DNA of 64,000 bases from Lantana camara (Eukaryota; Streptophyta; Magnoliopsida; Lamiales; Verbenaceae), in NCBI GenBank assembly GCA_037501455.1, contig CM074857.1, forward strand, positions 32,756,001 to 32,820,000, in the 5' to 3' direction. Positions within the stretch are counted from its first letter, which is position 1. Each line of letters opens with the position of its first letter. The notes below the pieces were generated by a model. It worked only from the letters and a program-made list of their open reading frames with translations. It was not told the origin of the DNA and did not search any database. The translations under genes were made by a program, and so were the position numbers. Shown piece by piece: positions 1-9,002 of this stretch.

Positions 1-633
1 GTTCTTAATCATCCTTCGCTGCCGTTGCTGCGCCGCCTTGTCCAACGGCTCCAACAAACTCACACTCCTCTTCCCTCTCCCTCTACCCAAACCCCCAACA
101 TCCACCCCCACCCCCACCCCAATCACACCAGAACTACTCTTCTCAAACCCAAAAATCCCACTACTCATCCTCTCCTCCTTCACCTCCACAACCCCCTTCG
201 ACGTCTCCTCCTCCACCGCACCCGCTTTCACCAAAAAATCCTCCAAAGTCATCATCTCCTCCTTAGGCTTCTTCTCACTCTTCTTCCCCGCCACAATCTC
301 CCTCCACACATCATCCACACTTTTCCTAACTTCCCTCCGCGGCTCAACTTCACCATCACTGATCGCAGCAACAGCCCCAACCGAATCAAGAAGCGTGATC
401 TCCGCATTCAACAGCGTACTCGAATTACTCCTATTCGGACTCTGATTCCTCTCCACATAAGAATTCCTCAAAAAGTCCTCAACTTTCACAGCATCCGCCC
501 CAGAATTATCGCGCACACTGCTGCTGCCGCTGTCAATTCTGAGAAAATCTGCCGCAGAGGAACAGGCAGACAATTTCCGCTTGAGATCCGAATCCCGCGA
601 TGCCGAAGAAGCCATGAGCTTCGATGACGCCAT
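1..633 (-). CDS. GBF4-like: GBF4-like group-A bZIP transcription factor, N-terminal part (runs off the window)
   Basis: The reverse frame is open for 211 codons from the ATG at 633-631 to base 1. The protein starts MASSKLMASS, is serine-rich, and has the blocks SVDDVWREIV (about residues 112-121) and MMTLEDFLVKAG (about 134-145). These are conserved in the ABI5/ABF/GBF4 group A of plant bZIP factors. It then runs through LDKAAQQRQRRMIKN, where the DNA-binding basic region begins; the rest of the basic region and the leucine zipper lie outside the window. Group-A members bind ACGT-core G-box or ABRE elements as dimers in the nucleus, often in abscisic-acid signalling. KRSVSLLEPLDKAAQQRQ before the basic region favours GBF4 over ABI5. 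This is the only ordinary host gene I see. The start is chosen because the frame has no earlier ATG next to the MASS motif. I see no frameshift, so the gene is probably functional. Confidence 0.85.
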   Translation of the reverse strand, partial: MASSKLMASSASRDSDLKRKLSACSSAADFLRIDSGSSSVRDNSGADAVKVEDFLRNSYVERNQSPNRSNSSTLLNAEITLLDSVGAVAAISDGEVEPRREVRKSVDDVWREIVAGKKSEKKPKEEMMTLEDFLVKAGAVEEETSKGVVEVKEERMSSGIFGFEKSSSGVIGVGVGVDVGGLGRGRGKRSVSLLEPLDKAAQQRQRRMIKN

Positions 634-1081
634 TTACAGCAAGAAAACCTTCAGGAATTGACACCCAAATGAAGCTCGATCATCCCGATCTTATAATTGC
701 TCAGATATCAGACTACATACAAGAATTCAGTGTAAAATTCTTTGCACATACACGTATAATTACGTGATGATTGTGTGTGTGTGCAGATGGGGTAGCAAGC
801 AACCTAGGGTTTTGGAGTGTTTGGTGATTATATGCAGAGAGGGATATCCAGTTCTTGGTTTTGCAGCTGACACTGGAGAGAGAGAGAGAGAGAGAGAGGG
901 GACTGGCGTGTAAGCGTGTCAGAGGACGGACATTCTGTTACTTTTGAACTGAAATCGTATATCTAAAAGCACTGTCGGATGAGTGCGACTTTAGAGATTT
1001 CGAAAAGCCGTTTGCTTTAAACTAGCAAACGTCATTCTTAAACGTTTTTAATATTAGTGATATATATATATATACTCTAAA
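634..1081 (-). promoter_or_regulatory. 5' UTR and proximal promoter of the bZIP gene
   Basis: This stretch lies upstream of the minus-strand bZIP start. It has a (GA)n tract at 876-899 (CT-rich on the gene strand, common in plant 5' UTRs and core promoters) and a pair of ACGT cores at 751-766 (CACGTA, 4-bp spacer, TACGTG), which is an inverted pair of bZIP-type sites. A short (TA)n run lies at 1062-1073. I see no other gene. The exact transcription start cannot be read from sequence. Confidence 0.5.
876..899. repeat. (GA)n microsatellite
   Basis: About 12 uninterrupted GA units in the bZIP upstream region. It is CT-rich on the transcribed gene strand. Confidence 0.9.
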
Positions 1082-1370
1082 GAGCAAATTACATTTTTGG
1101 TCCCATAGGATTGGGCGATTTGCAATTTTGGTCCCATTTTTTTAAAATTTGATAATTTTGGTCCCATAGATTTCAATTTGTGACAATTTTGGTCCCAACC
1201 GTTAATTTTTGGATGGAAACCGTTAAATACATTTGTGGGTAGAAAGTCAAATAAAATGTTTGACAAAAAAAATTAACAAATATGCAGTTGTAGCCCAGCG
1301 GTAGCGAGGCTCTCTCCTTTATGAGAGGTCTCAGGTTTGAACCTGGGCGAAACAACTTTTTTTTTTGTCA
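1082..1370 (+). repeat. Left arm of an AT-rich element, with four TTGGTCCC motifs and a tRNA-like block
   Basis: The sequence starting GAGCAAATTAC at 1082 reappears as its reverse complement ending at 32167. The arm has four TTTGGTCCCA motifs about 30-36 bp apart (near 1097, 1127, 1158 and 1191), then a tRNA-like segment (1287-1356), bounded by TTTGACAAAAAAA and TTTTTTTGTCAAA inverted flanks. No target-site duplication is evident next to the two outer ends. I read the pair as terminal inverted arms of one old element whose AT-rich interior later took the virus array and Tat-1. A SINE-like origin of the tRNA part is possible. Confidence 0.55.
1287..1356 (+). other. tRNA-like (SINE-head-like) segment, not a functional tRNA gene
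   Basis: A 70-bp block has an A-box-like TAGCCCAGCGGTAG at 1291-1304, a CTCTC/GAGAG anticodon-type stem, a B-box-like GGTTTGAACC at 1334-1343, and 5-bp pairing between its ends (GTTGT/ACAAC). The acceptor stem is broken after 5 bp and the T loop is short, so it is not a working tRNA. A related block in inverse orientation lies at 31894-31961 with the better B box GGTTCGAACC. Confidence 0.5.
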
Positions 1371-1671
1371 AATAAATATTATGTTAATATTATAAATAAA
1401 TATTTTAAATAATATTTAATAAATATTTTAATAAATATTAAATAATATTATGTTTATTTTAAAATAATGTTCAAATAATTATTATGTTAAAATATAAATA
1501 AATATTTTAAATAATATTTAATAAATATATTAAATAATAAATATTTTAATAAATATTAAATAATATATTATTTATTTTAACATAATAATTACACTTATAT
1601 AATATATAAATAAAAATATTATGTGTATAAATATTCTACTAAATATAATATACAATATATATATATATATA
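1371..1671. repeat. AT-rich interior of the old element, ending in (AT)n
   Basis: This is almost pure A+T, rich in TTTAAATAATATTTAAT-like words also seen at 19150-19260 and 31673-31860, and ends in an (AT)n run (about 1656-1672). The virus-like sequence begins abruptly after it. No gene seen. Confidence 0.75.
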
Positions 1672-1672
1672 T

Positions 1673-2500
1673 GCTGAAGAGTGGGGAATAAGTACACTCA
1701 GAGAAAGAGAATATAGTCTCCAAAATTCCCAAGTTAAAATCAAATTTAATTATTGGGATTATATTGAAGCATTTAATAAAGCATTCCTTTACCAGAATGA
1801 GCTTCACAAACATTCATGGTTTTTTAAAATCTGTCCAAATGTTTATAACAAGGACATTCCAAATTGGTTATACCAATGGTGGCTCAATTTTGGCCCTACA
1901 GCAAAAATTTTGCCAAATAATTTTCAGGAATTATATTCTCAATGGGTAGAAATTTCTCCCAAAATTCTTGATGCTCAGAACAATGGAAAATGGATTGAAG
2001 GAATGCCTTTTCTCCATTTCTTCACTGAATTTGGTATCCCTTGGATTTGGAAATGGGAACCAGAGTTGGGAGAAACCCAACAGAAGATACCTTGTTTATT
2101 CAGAACCTTTTATACTAAGTTCTGGAAGAAAATGTTGGCTCTTAATAAAGAAGGAAGTATGGAAGGCCAAGAGACCATTGATAATATCAAGACAAGAATC
2201 CATGAATATATTATTCAGGAGGAACAAAATAAAACTCCTAGTCCATTTGAATATATTTCAAAAAAATTATATTTTCAAAAAGGACAAGTTTCGGATGAAG
2301 AAAAAGTGGCTTCCTATCTTAAGGAAGTAAAGAAAGATTTAATGAAAAATCTAAGTTTTGATACACAATCCAGTGCCTCTATGGATACTTTATCCAATGA
2401 TGAATATTGTCCAGCTGGAGAAGCTCAAAATCCTTATGAGGATATGTTCGAAGATTTGGACCAGGTTATTCAAAAATATTTGAATAAAGAAGGAAAATGA
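1673..2500 (+). pseudogene. Unit 0: 5'-truncated copy of virus gene P6
   Basis: It matches codons from the middle of P6 (AEEWGIS onward) to near its end, in frame throughout. The start is missing because the array begins here. A G-to-T change makes a TGA at 2498-2500, a few codons before the stop used in units A and B, and TGG GTT has become TGG TTT inside. The sequence is otherwise nearly identical to 9501-10349. It has no start codon of its own and is unlikely to be expressed as a full protein. Confidence 0.85.
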
Positions 2501-2951
2501 AAGGATAAGATGGGACCTTGAAAGGATGATATGCCAACCACCCATCAAATACCATTTGCGGAAAGAATTGCCCGTTGTTTTGTTGGACATGGTTTTAATA
2601 AAGTAACCATGGTTTTATTAAAGTTGTACTTTGCACATTTATAATGGTGCAAATAGTTTAGGTTAGTTTTTAGTTCCGGATTTCAAATCCGAAATTTTTG
2701 TGTATTTATAGGTGAGTTCGTGACTGCATTAGGCAGAGCGAAAATTATCAAGTTTATAAATTTTCTAGTTTGTAAACATTTCATTCGGAGTGAAAGATTT
2801 TGCAATCCTGCATAATTGGTGTCAAGAATTAATAAGTAAGTAATTTTACTCCTTTAAATTTATATATCTGTTTCTGCCGCCTACTATGGCTGGCTAATTC
2901 TCTTTGTGTTGAATAATATCATGTTATTAAGATCAATATTCATGGTGGATT
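2501..2951 (+). promoter_or_regulatory. Virus promoter and first part of leader (unit 0 to unit A)
   Basis: A TATA box (TATTTATA) lies at 2703-2710, just after a short palindrome (CGGATTT C AAATCCG). About 125 bp downstream is a perfect plant 5' splice-donor core GTAAGT at 2836-2841. No ATG occurs between the expected start site and the donor. The first short ORF (ATGGCTGGCTAA) follows at about 2886. The leader then enters an A-tract and the inverted repeat. Confidence 0.6.
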
Positions 2952-3422
2952 AAAAAAAAAAAAAAAAAAAAAAATTATTTCTGGGATGGTTAGAATTAAA
3001 ATAAGCCGAGATTAGATTTAAAACCGAAGTCTGGTTTCGCCCGTTTTGTTGCCATGATTTAGGCGTTTTAAGGGCTTGCCACCATGACTGGTTAATAATC
3101 ATATCTCTAGCTTATTTAATCCTGTAAAACTACCATGTACAGTATAAGGTTTTTTGAAATTTTACTGTCTTTATTTTATCCTTATTCCGCCTTAATAAAA
3201 AATCCTTATTAAGACAGTAAAATTTCAAAAAACCTTATACTGTACATGGTAGTTTTACAGGATTAAATAAGCTAGAGATATGATTATTAACCAGTCATGG
3301 TGGCAAGCCCTTAAAACGCCTAAATCATGGCAACAAAACGGGCGAAACCAGACTTCGGTTTTAAATCTAATCTCGGCTTATTTTAATTCTAACCATCCCA
3401 GAAATAAATTTTTTTTTTTTTT
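2952..3422. repeat. ~215-bp inverted repeat (arms 2952-3171 and 3211-3422, 39-bp spacer) over the virus leader
   Basis: The left arm is normal leader sequence (A-tract, then TTATTTCTGGG, to TTACTGTCTT). The right arm is its near-perfect reverse complement, differing by a 1-nt indel beside the homopolymer. The spacer keeps the ATTCCGCCTTAATAAAA region. The right arm replaces the segment that in unit B carries the primer-binding site. An RNA across it would fold into a long perfect hairpin. Confidence 0.95.
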
Positions 3423-3453
3423 CCTGGTATTATTTAACACATTCATTCTGCAT

Positions 3454-4077
3454 ATGATGAATATGTTTAGAAACAGGGATACTGTTAAAAACAGTATCGA
3501 AGAGGAATATGATATCCCTCAAAATCTTGATCTTCTTAATAAATGGACTATTCCTAAAATAGATCCTACTATTATTTATAAATTTGGAACTTTTGATAGA
3601 TTAAGTTTCAAGCATGTGGTTAAAACTACAGAAGAAACTATTCTTATAGAAAGTAATTTTAGTAGATCTGAGATTACTACTCGAAGATCTATTAAATGGG
3701 ATGAAATAACTTTCCCTGAAAATTGGATAATTGAGCAAGCTGTTCCTGCTCAACCTAATACTAGTTATAATCCAACTAGTATTCTTCAAACTTCTGAAGG
3801 AAATGTTCAAATAAGTTTTGAACCCTCCAGAAACCTTATAGGAAGAAGCAATAGGTCTTATGCAAGATCTAAATCTCATCATCATATTTCCCCTATATAT
3901 TTTACACAATCTCCTTCAAGAGCTTCTACTTCTCAAATAAGAGAAACAGAATCTGTTGAAGAATCTGATTTTGAAAGGGTTGAAGAATTAAAAATTCAAC
4001 CTGATAATATTGTGAAAGGCATTTACAATGTCAAAGATGCAGATATAACTGCTTCAGAAATGAATTTTTCTTTATAA
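3454..4077 (+). CDS. Unit A P1: 207-aa protein, possible remnant of a movement protein
   Basis: The start is set at the ATGATG at 3454 because unit B uses the same site. An in-frame extension back to 3280 is antisense leader created by the inverted repeat and is not a real N terminus. The protein has an acidic start, the block LLNKWTIPKIDPTIIYKFG (about residues 20-38), a threonine/serine segment, and IKWDEITFPENWIIEQA near residues 79-95. The second half is polar (serine, arginine, glutamate) and looks disordered. The position before the capsid gene is where caulimovirids encode the movement protein, and the two blocks look to me like the edges of that family with the 30K beta-barrel core absent; this is from memory and not certain. 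The stop TAA overlaps the P2 start by one base (TAATG). It differs from unit B at two residues (K-S-H versus K-F-H, T-S-Q versus T-F-Q). Confidence 0.7.
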   Translation: MMNMFRNRDTVKNSIEEEYDIPQNLDLLNKWTIPKIDPTIIYKFGTFDRLSFKHVVKTTEETILIESNFSRSEITTRRSIKWDEITFPENWIIEQAVPAQPNTSYNPTSILQTSEGNVQISFEPSRNLIGRSNRSYARSKSHHHISPIYFTQSPSRASTSQIRETESVEESDFERVEELKIQPDNIVKGIYNVKDADITASEMNFSL

Positions 4078-6827
4078 TGATTAATAAACCAAAAATTGAT
4101 TTTAGTCCGGGTTCTCCGGCAAGAAAACAAATTCAAAATGATTTTAATCTTCCCAAATGGGAACCATTTAAAAAATGGCTTTATGAAAACTTTTCTAAAG
4201 AAGATAGAAAAATATTTCAAGAAGAATTTTATAAAGATCTTTCTGAAAAGAACTTAAAAATATCTTTTGTCCCTTGGTTTATAACCAAGTATGTCGAAAA
4301 TCATATCTCTGTTATTGAGAGAGAATACAGACTTACCCATAGTGGAGAAATTTTAAAAGCAAATTTTCCTCCTCCTTACTCTTTCTCTATAGAGAAAGGG
4401 AATGAGATCCGATTTTATAATGCATTTCAAAAATTATTTGAAAACAATACTTTGCCTATTACTTTACAGCATATGAACAATATGGTTCAACAGCATAATT
4501 TTACTAATATGTATTTAATTGTGCTAGGAGAAAATATTTCTTCGTTGAGTAAAAGAGTTGAAAAACTTATATCTGATATTAATAATTTGAATATTCAGAA
4601 TAATAATGAAAAACTCCAAGAAGTATCTAGGGGAATTATCCCTAGTGTTCAACCTCCTCCTGAAGTCAAGGATTTTAAATTAAAATCTATGACTGATCTT
4701 GAAAAAATTCTTGATGAAAAATTCAAAGGACTCAAAATTAGTGCTCTTAATAAGGAATTTGCAGACAGTATGTCTGAAAATGAAGGTTTTCATAATACTG
4801 TAAAAGATGAAGTTAATAAATTATCTAAATATGCTGATAAGCCGACTCAAAGGATGTATTATTATCCTAGGCCTACTCCTCAAGATATTCTTCTTGAAGA
4901 AAACGAGTATATGTTTAATAATTCCTACAGCGGGAAAAATATCTATGAATGGAATATAGATGGATTCGCTGAAAGACAAATTTATAATACTGTTCATAGA
5001 ATGCTTATGTATAGCACTATTTGTAAAACTAATGGTAATAAAGATAAAGATATTGCCAAAATGATAATTACTGGATTCACTGGTCAATTAAAAGGCTGGT
5101 GGGATCATTATCTTACTGATGCTAATAAGCAAGATATTATAAATACTGTTAAAAATGAAAATGGGATTGATACCCAAGATGCTGTTTATACTTTGATTGT
5201 TAATATCATTGAACATTTTACTGGTAGATTTTCGGAAAATAGTGATAATATCAGAACTCTTCTCCAGAATTTCAGATGTAAAACTCTTACATCTTTTAGA
5301 TGGTATAAGGATACTTTCCTTAGTAGAGTTATGGAACTCCCTGAATCTAATAGTACTCATTGGAAGTCCAAATTTATAGATGGTTTACCCTCTCTTTTTG
5401 CTGAAAGGGTTAGAAAAACCCTTAGGCAAGGGGATGTTAATATTAATTATGATAGTTATAATTATGGGCAACTTATAGCTGTTTGTAAAACGGAAGGATT
5501 AGCTTTATGTAATGAGATAAAGCTAAGCCAACAAATTAAAAGGCATAATATCAGTGAAAGAAGACAACTAGGTCAATTTTGTGATCAGTTTGGGATTTCT
5601 AATCCTCCTTTAGAAAAAGATAAGAATAATAAAAGAAAGAAATTTCATAAAACTCCTGAGTTTTCTAAACATAAACATAAAAAACGAAGGAAGAAGAGAG
5701 AAATGAGAAGAGAGAAAAGGAAGACTAATAGTCCTCCTATTATTTGTCGGAAATGTGGTAAGATTGGCCATTATGCTAATCAATGTTGGACTAAGAAAAA
5801 AATCAGAAGCTTAGAGGTTGATGATAATATTAAGGACACTCTTTGCAAAATTCTTTTAAATTCAGATTCTGAAACTGAAAAATCACTACATTCAGATGAT
5901 TTAGAAGTTTTGGAAAACGAAAATTATTCTTCTGAATCAGAAGAATGTGAACCTTGTAAAAATGGTTTAATATGTGATAATCAGGATGATTCTTCATATA
6001 TGGAAGAAGGAACTATTTATCAAATTCTTTCTCAATTCCAAGAAATAAATGTTATCACTAATGATAATATTCTTGATATTTTAAAAACAATTCAAGATCC
6101 TGATGTGAGATCAAAAATTATTGATCAAATTAATAATTTTAATAATTCAGAACAAAATCAAAGTTTTCAAAGAAATTCTGAACCATATACTATGGCAGAA
6201 GTTCAAAAAATTTTGAAAAAGAGACAAACTTTCAATCATCCCTCTACTACAATTGATTTATCTTTGGAGATTCAAAATCTTAAAAAAGAGATAAAAGATT
6301 TGAAAAATGATAATAAACATCTTGAAGAAAGAGTTTTCAAATTGGAAATAAGCCGTGGAAAACAAGTTTATATTCCTGAAGAAGAAGAAAATCAAATTAC
6401 TTTTTCTGAAGAAGATAATTTTCTTTCAACTCTTGAAATGGTTATATCACAAAAATGGTTTATAAAAATTTCTCTTTTAATTGATGGAAATTATAAACAA
6501 GATCTTATAGCTCTTGTTGATAGTGGTGCAGATTTAAATTGTATCCAGGAAGGTATTATTCCGACCAGGTATTTTCATAAAACTACTCATTCTATAAGTG
6601 CTGCCAATGGTCAGAAAATGAAAATTAATTATAAACTTCCTAAAGCTTATATTTGCAAAAATAAAGTTTGCATTCCTAATAGCTTTCTTTTGGTAAAAAA
6701 TATTACCAACCAAGTTATACTTGGGACACCTTTTTTAAAGAAAATATTTCCCATAAAAAATATTGATGAAAAAGGTTTTATTGGGACTTTTGAAGGAAAA
6801 AGAGATATCTTTCCAATTTATTATTGA
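4077..6827 (+). CDS. Unit A P2: capsid protein plus aspartic protease, 916 aa, intact
   Basis: A single open frame. Residues 1 to ~220 are a lysine/glutamate-rich N-terminal region; ~260-500 is the capsid/Gag-like core, with the conserved GFTGQLKGWWDHYL block near 330-345 and SRVMELPESN near 420. A strongly basic tract near 520-550 precedes the CCHC zinc knuckle C557-X2-C-X4-H-X4-C570, which binds nucleic acid. Then come an acidic segment, a predicted coiled coil near 730-760 (repeated LKKEIKDLKN type), and a retroviral-type aspartic protease with DSGAD at D815 and a later ILGTPFL block. The protease would cut the polyprotein during particle maturation. P1 and P2 share TAATG, suggesting stop/restart translation. 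P3 overlaps the end in the +1 frame. In unit B the same gene is frameshifted just before the zinc knuckle. Confidence 0.9.
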   Translation: MINKPKIDFSPGSPARKQIQNDFNLPKWEPFKKWLYENFSKEDRKIFQEEFYKDLSEKNLKISFVPWFITKYVENHISVIEREYRLTHSGEILKANFPPPYSFSIEKGNEIRFYNAFQKLFENNTLPITLQHMNNMVQQHNFTNMYLIVLGENISSLSKRVEKLISDINNLNIQNNNEKLQEVSRGIIPSVQPPPEVKDFKLKSMTDLEKILDEKFKGLKISALNKEFADSMSENEGFHNTVKDEVNKLSKYADKPTQRMYYYPRPTPQDILLEENEYMFNNSYSGKNIYEWNIDGFAERQIYNTVHRMLMYSTICKTNGNKDKDIAKMIITGFTGQLKGWWDHYLTDANKQDIINTVKNENGIDTQDAVYTLIVNIIEHFTGRFSENSDNIRTLLQNFRCKTLTSFRWYKDTFLSRVMELPESNSTHWKSKFIDGLPSLFAERVRKTLRQGDVNINYDSYNYGQLIAVCKTEGLALCNEIKLSQQIKRHNISERRQLGQFCDQFGISNPPLEKDKNNKRKKFHKTPEFSKHKHKKRRKKREMRREKRKTNSPPIICRKCGKIGHYANQCWTKKKIRSLEVDDNIKDTLCKILLNSDSETEKSLHSDDLEVLENENYSSESEECEPCKNGLICDNQDDSSYMEEGTIYQILSQFQEINVITNDNILDILKTIQDPDVRSKIIDQINNFNNSEQNQSFQRNSEPYTMAEVQKILKKRQTFNHPSTTIDLSLEIQNLKKEIKDLKNDNKHLEERVFKLEISRGKQVYIPEEEENQITFSEEDNFLSTLEMVISQKWFIKISLLIDGNYKQDLIALVDSGADLNCIQEGIIPTRYFHKTTHSISAANGQKMKINYKLPKAYICKNKVCIPNSFLLVKNITNQVILGTPFLKKIFPIKNIDEKGFIGTFEGKRDIFPIYY

Positions 6828-8376
6828 ACCCTTTACTAGAGTTTTAAACCAAATAAAGGATTCTTTAATTAATAGAAAGGAAAAACAAATTAATTTTCTT
6901 AAACAGGAAATTGATTTCAATAATATTGATAATATTTTAAAAAATATTAAATTACAAGAAAAAATTAAATTCCTTCATAATCAATTTTCGTTACAAATAT
7001 GTAATGATCATCCCAATGCTTTTTGGGATAGAAAGAAACATATAGTTTCTCTTCCTTATGAGGAAGAATTTGATGAAAAGAAAATTCCTACAAAGGCAAG
7101 ACCTTGTCAAATGAATAAAGATTATTTAGATCTTTGTAAAAAAGAGATTGAATCTCTTCAAAATAAAGGGCTAATTAGACCCTCTAAATCTCCTTGGTCA
7201 TGTACAGCTTTTTATGTTAATAAAAAAGCCGAACAAGAAAGAGGAGTTCCCAGGTTAGTCATCAACTATAAACCTCTTAATATTGCTCTTAAATGGATAA
7301 GATATCCAATTCCTAATAAAAAGGATTTATTAGATAGACTATATGATGCTTTAATATTTTCTAAATTTGATTTAAAATCAGGATATTGGCAAATTCAAAT
7401 TCATAATAAAGATATTTATAAAACTGCTTTTAATGTTCCTTTTGGACAGTATGAATGGAAAGTTATGCCATTTGGGTTAAAAAATGCCCCTTCAGAATTT
7501 CAAAATATTATGAATGATATTTTCAATCCTTATAGTGATTTCATAATTGTTTATATTGATGATATCTTAGTATTTTCAAAAAATATTGAAAGTCATTTTA
7601 AACATCTTGATATATTCAAGAAAATTGTTATCCAAAATGGTTTGGTCATATCTAAGCCAAAAATGCTTCTTTTTCAAACTAAAATAAGATTTTTAGGCCA
7701 TAATATTGAAAAAGGAAAAATAATTCCTATTAATAGAAGTATAGAATTTGCTTCAAAATTTCCGAATCAAATTACTGATAAAACTCAACTTCAAAGATTT
7801 CTTGGGAGTTTAAATTATATTTCCCCTTATTATAAAAATCTTGCTGAAGATACAGCAATTCTTTATGATAGATTAAAGAAGAATCCAAAACCTTGGACAG
7901 AGAATCATACTCAGGCTATTAAAAAAATCAAGGATAGAGTTATAAATCTTCCTTGTTTAATGCTTGCTAATCCAAATTGGAATAAGATTATAGAGACTGA
8001 TGCCTCGGAGATAGGATATGGAGGAATTCTTAAACAGATATCTCCTCATAACCAACAAGAATACCTTGTTAGATTCCACTCTGGAAAGTGGAAAGATAGT
8101 CAGAAAAATTATGCTACTATAGCCAAAGAAATTTTAGCCATTCTTAAATGTGTTTTGAAATTTCAAGATGATTTATACAATCAGAAATTTGTTATTAAGA
8201 CAGATTGTCAAGCTGCTAAATATATGTTTAATAAAAATTTTGACCATGAAGTTTCTAAGCAAATGTTTGCTAGATGGCAGGCTCAATTAGCCCCTTTTGA
8301 TTTTGAAATCATTTATAAAAAAGGAATTGACAATAGTCTTCCTGACTTCTTAACTCGTGAATATTTACAGGATTAG
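6766..8376 (+). CDS. Unit A P3: reverse transcriptase-RNase H
   Basis: The first ATG is at 6766, overlapping the end of P2 by about 60 nt in the +1 frame, so expression needs re-initiation, frameshifting or a spliced RNA. The RT domain (about residues 80-340) has the ordered motifs RPCQMN, SPWSCTAFYVNKK, RLVINYKPLN, FSKFDLKSGYWQI, MPFGLKNAP and the catalytic YIDD at 263-266. RNase H follows with ETDASEIGYGG (D412) and a later KTDCQAAKYMF. There is no integrase after it, the family hallmark. The frame ends LQD-stop at 8374-8376; in B it ends LQDE-stop because one base differs there. All catalytic residues are present, so this gene looks intact. Confidence 0.92.
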   Translation: MKKVLLGLLKEKEISFQFIIEPFTRVLNQIKDSLINRKEKQINFLKQEIDFNNIDNILKNIKLQEKIKFLHNQFSLQICNDHPNAFWDRKKHIVSLPYEEEFDEKKIPTKARPCQMNKDYLDLCKKEIESLQNKGLIRPSKSPWSCTAFYVNKKAEQERGVPRLVINYKPLNIALKWIRYPIPNKKDLLDRLYDALIFSKFDLKSGYWQIQIHNKDIYKTAFNVPFGQYEWKVMPFGLKNAPSEFQNIMNDIFNPYSDFIIVYIDDILVFSKNIESHFKHLDIFKKIVIQNGLVISKPKMLLFQTKIRFLGHNIEKGKIIPINRSIEFASKFPNQITDKTQLQRFLGSLNYISPYYKNLAEDTAILYDRLKKNPKPWTENHTQAIKKIKDRVINLPCLMLANPNWNKIIETDASEIGYGGILKQISPHNQQEYLVRFHSGKWKDSQKNYATIAKEILAILKCVLKFQDDLYNQKFVIKTDCQAAKYMFNKNFDHEVSKQMFARWQAQLAPFDFEIIYKKGIDNSLPDFLTREYLQD

Positions 8377-8665
8377 TAATCCCACAAGATTGAAGGAATC
8401 ATCTTCCCATAGATTTGATAGAAATATCAATTGGGAAAGAGTCAAGAAAATTCACAATTACGTGAAATATTTAGTGTTCCTTTCTAGGGAACATGAGAAG
8501 AATGTCATCTATTGGGATAATAGGATTAATGAAATCCTTGACCCAAGAAATAATCTGGATTATATAACCAGGAAAAGTAGTTATACTTATGCTAGTATGA
8601 ATGTTAATACTAGCATTGATAATCATGAAAGACTTTTGAATGAAATTACTTATTATATTGCTTAA
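8372..8665 (+). pseudogene. Unit A P4: small gene with its start codon lost (ATG to ATT)
   Basis: The frame equals the 97-codon P4 of unit B (15882-16175) but the start at 8372-8374 reads ATT. The rest of the frame is open and differs at two other residues (P-T-R versus P-R-R, R-V-K versus R-A-K). There is a splice-acceptor-like TTTACAG directly before it. The product, basic then aromatic (HNYVKYLVFLSREHEKNV), matches nothing I recognise. Confidence 0.7.
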
Positions 8666-8675
8666 TCTTGCAGGT

Positions 8676-8984
8676 ATGGAATCTTCTAATAGGAAGATAA
8701 ATGTGATAAATTGGGCAGAATTCAAATATGAGTTCGATCCCCCTTTATTTGGTCCCTTTGATATTAGGACTAATATTAAACCACCTGGACTTGATATGGT
8801 CTGGCGTCATAGATTGTTGATACCAAAGCTCATAGCTTTACAGAAATATCTTGAAGCTCAAATTGAGCAAACTAAATCTTTATGCATCTATATTATGGAT
8901 AAGAATGCACTTGATCATTATATCAAGGAAGATGAGAAACAGCTTATAGCTGTAAAAAATAGATTAAAAAAGCTAATAGCTTAA
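8676..8984 (+). CDS. Unit A P5: 102-aa protein of unknown function
   Basis: Start at ATG 8676 (MESSNRKINV), chosen because it follows TCTTGCAGGT, a splice-acceptor-like sequence, 10 nt after the P4 stop; a longer in-frame start at 8640 would overlap P4. The protein has an N-terminal aromatic/acidic part (WAEFKYEFDPPLFGPFD), a central helix-prone region (LLIPKLIALQKYLEAQIEQ) and a lysine-rich end (KNRLKKLIA), which could form a short coiled coil. It is identical in unit B. I do not recognise a family; small coiled-coil proteins in caulimovirids include virion-associated proteins, but that is only a guess. Confidence 0.65.
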   Translation: MESSNRKINVINWAEFKYEFDPPLFGPFDIRTNIKPPGLDMVWRHRLLIPKLIALQKYLEAQIEQTKSLCIYIMDKNALDHYIKEDEKQLIAVKNRLKKLIA

Positions 8985-9002
8985 TTCTATTAATTTTTCA
9001 GG

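Noticed and set aside
25..627. Plus-strand frames (200 and 135 codons) over the left edge
   Set aside because: They are antisense shadows of the bZIP gene, with unnatural proline/histidine/leucine-rich composition; the minus-strand frame has recognisable bZIP blocks.
1287..1356. A functional tRNA gene
   Set aside because: Acceptor stem broken, T loop short, and an inverted relative lies in a repeat arm; better read as tRNA-derived repeat.
3280..3453. N-terminal extension of unit A P1
   Set aside because: It is antisense leader from the inverted repeat and absent from unit B.
3601..3909. Minus-strand frames across the virus array (also 4821-5360, 11112-11420, 12332-12871 and others)
   Set aside because: They mirror P1, P2 and P6 and are repeated only because the array is repeated; no start context or motif of their own.
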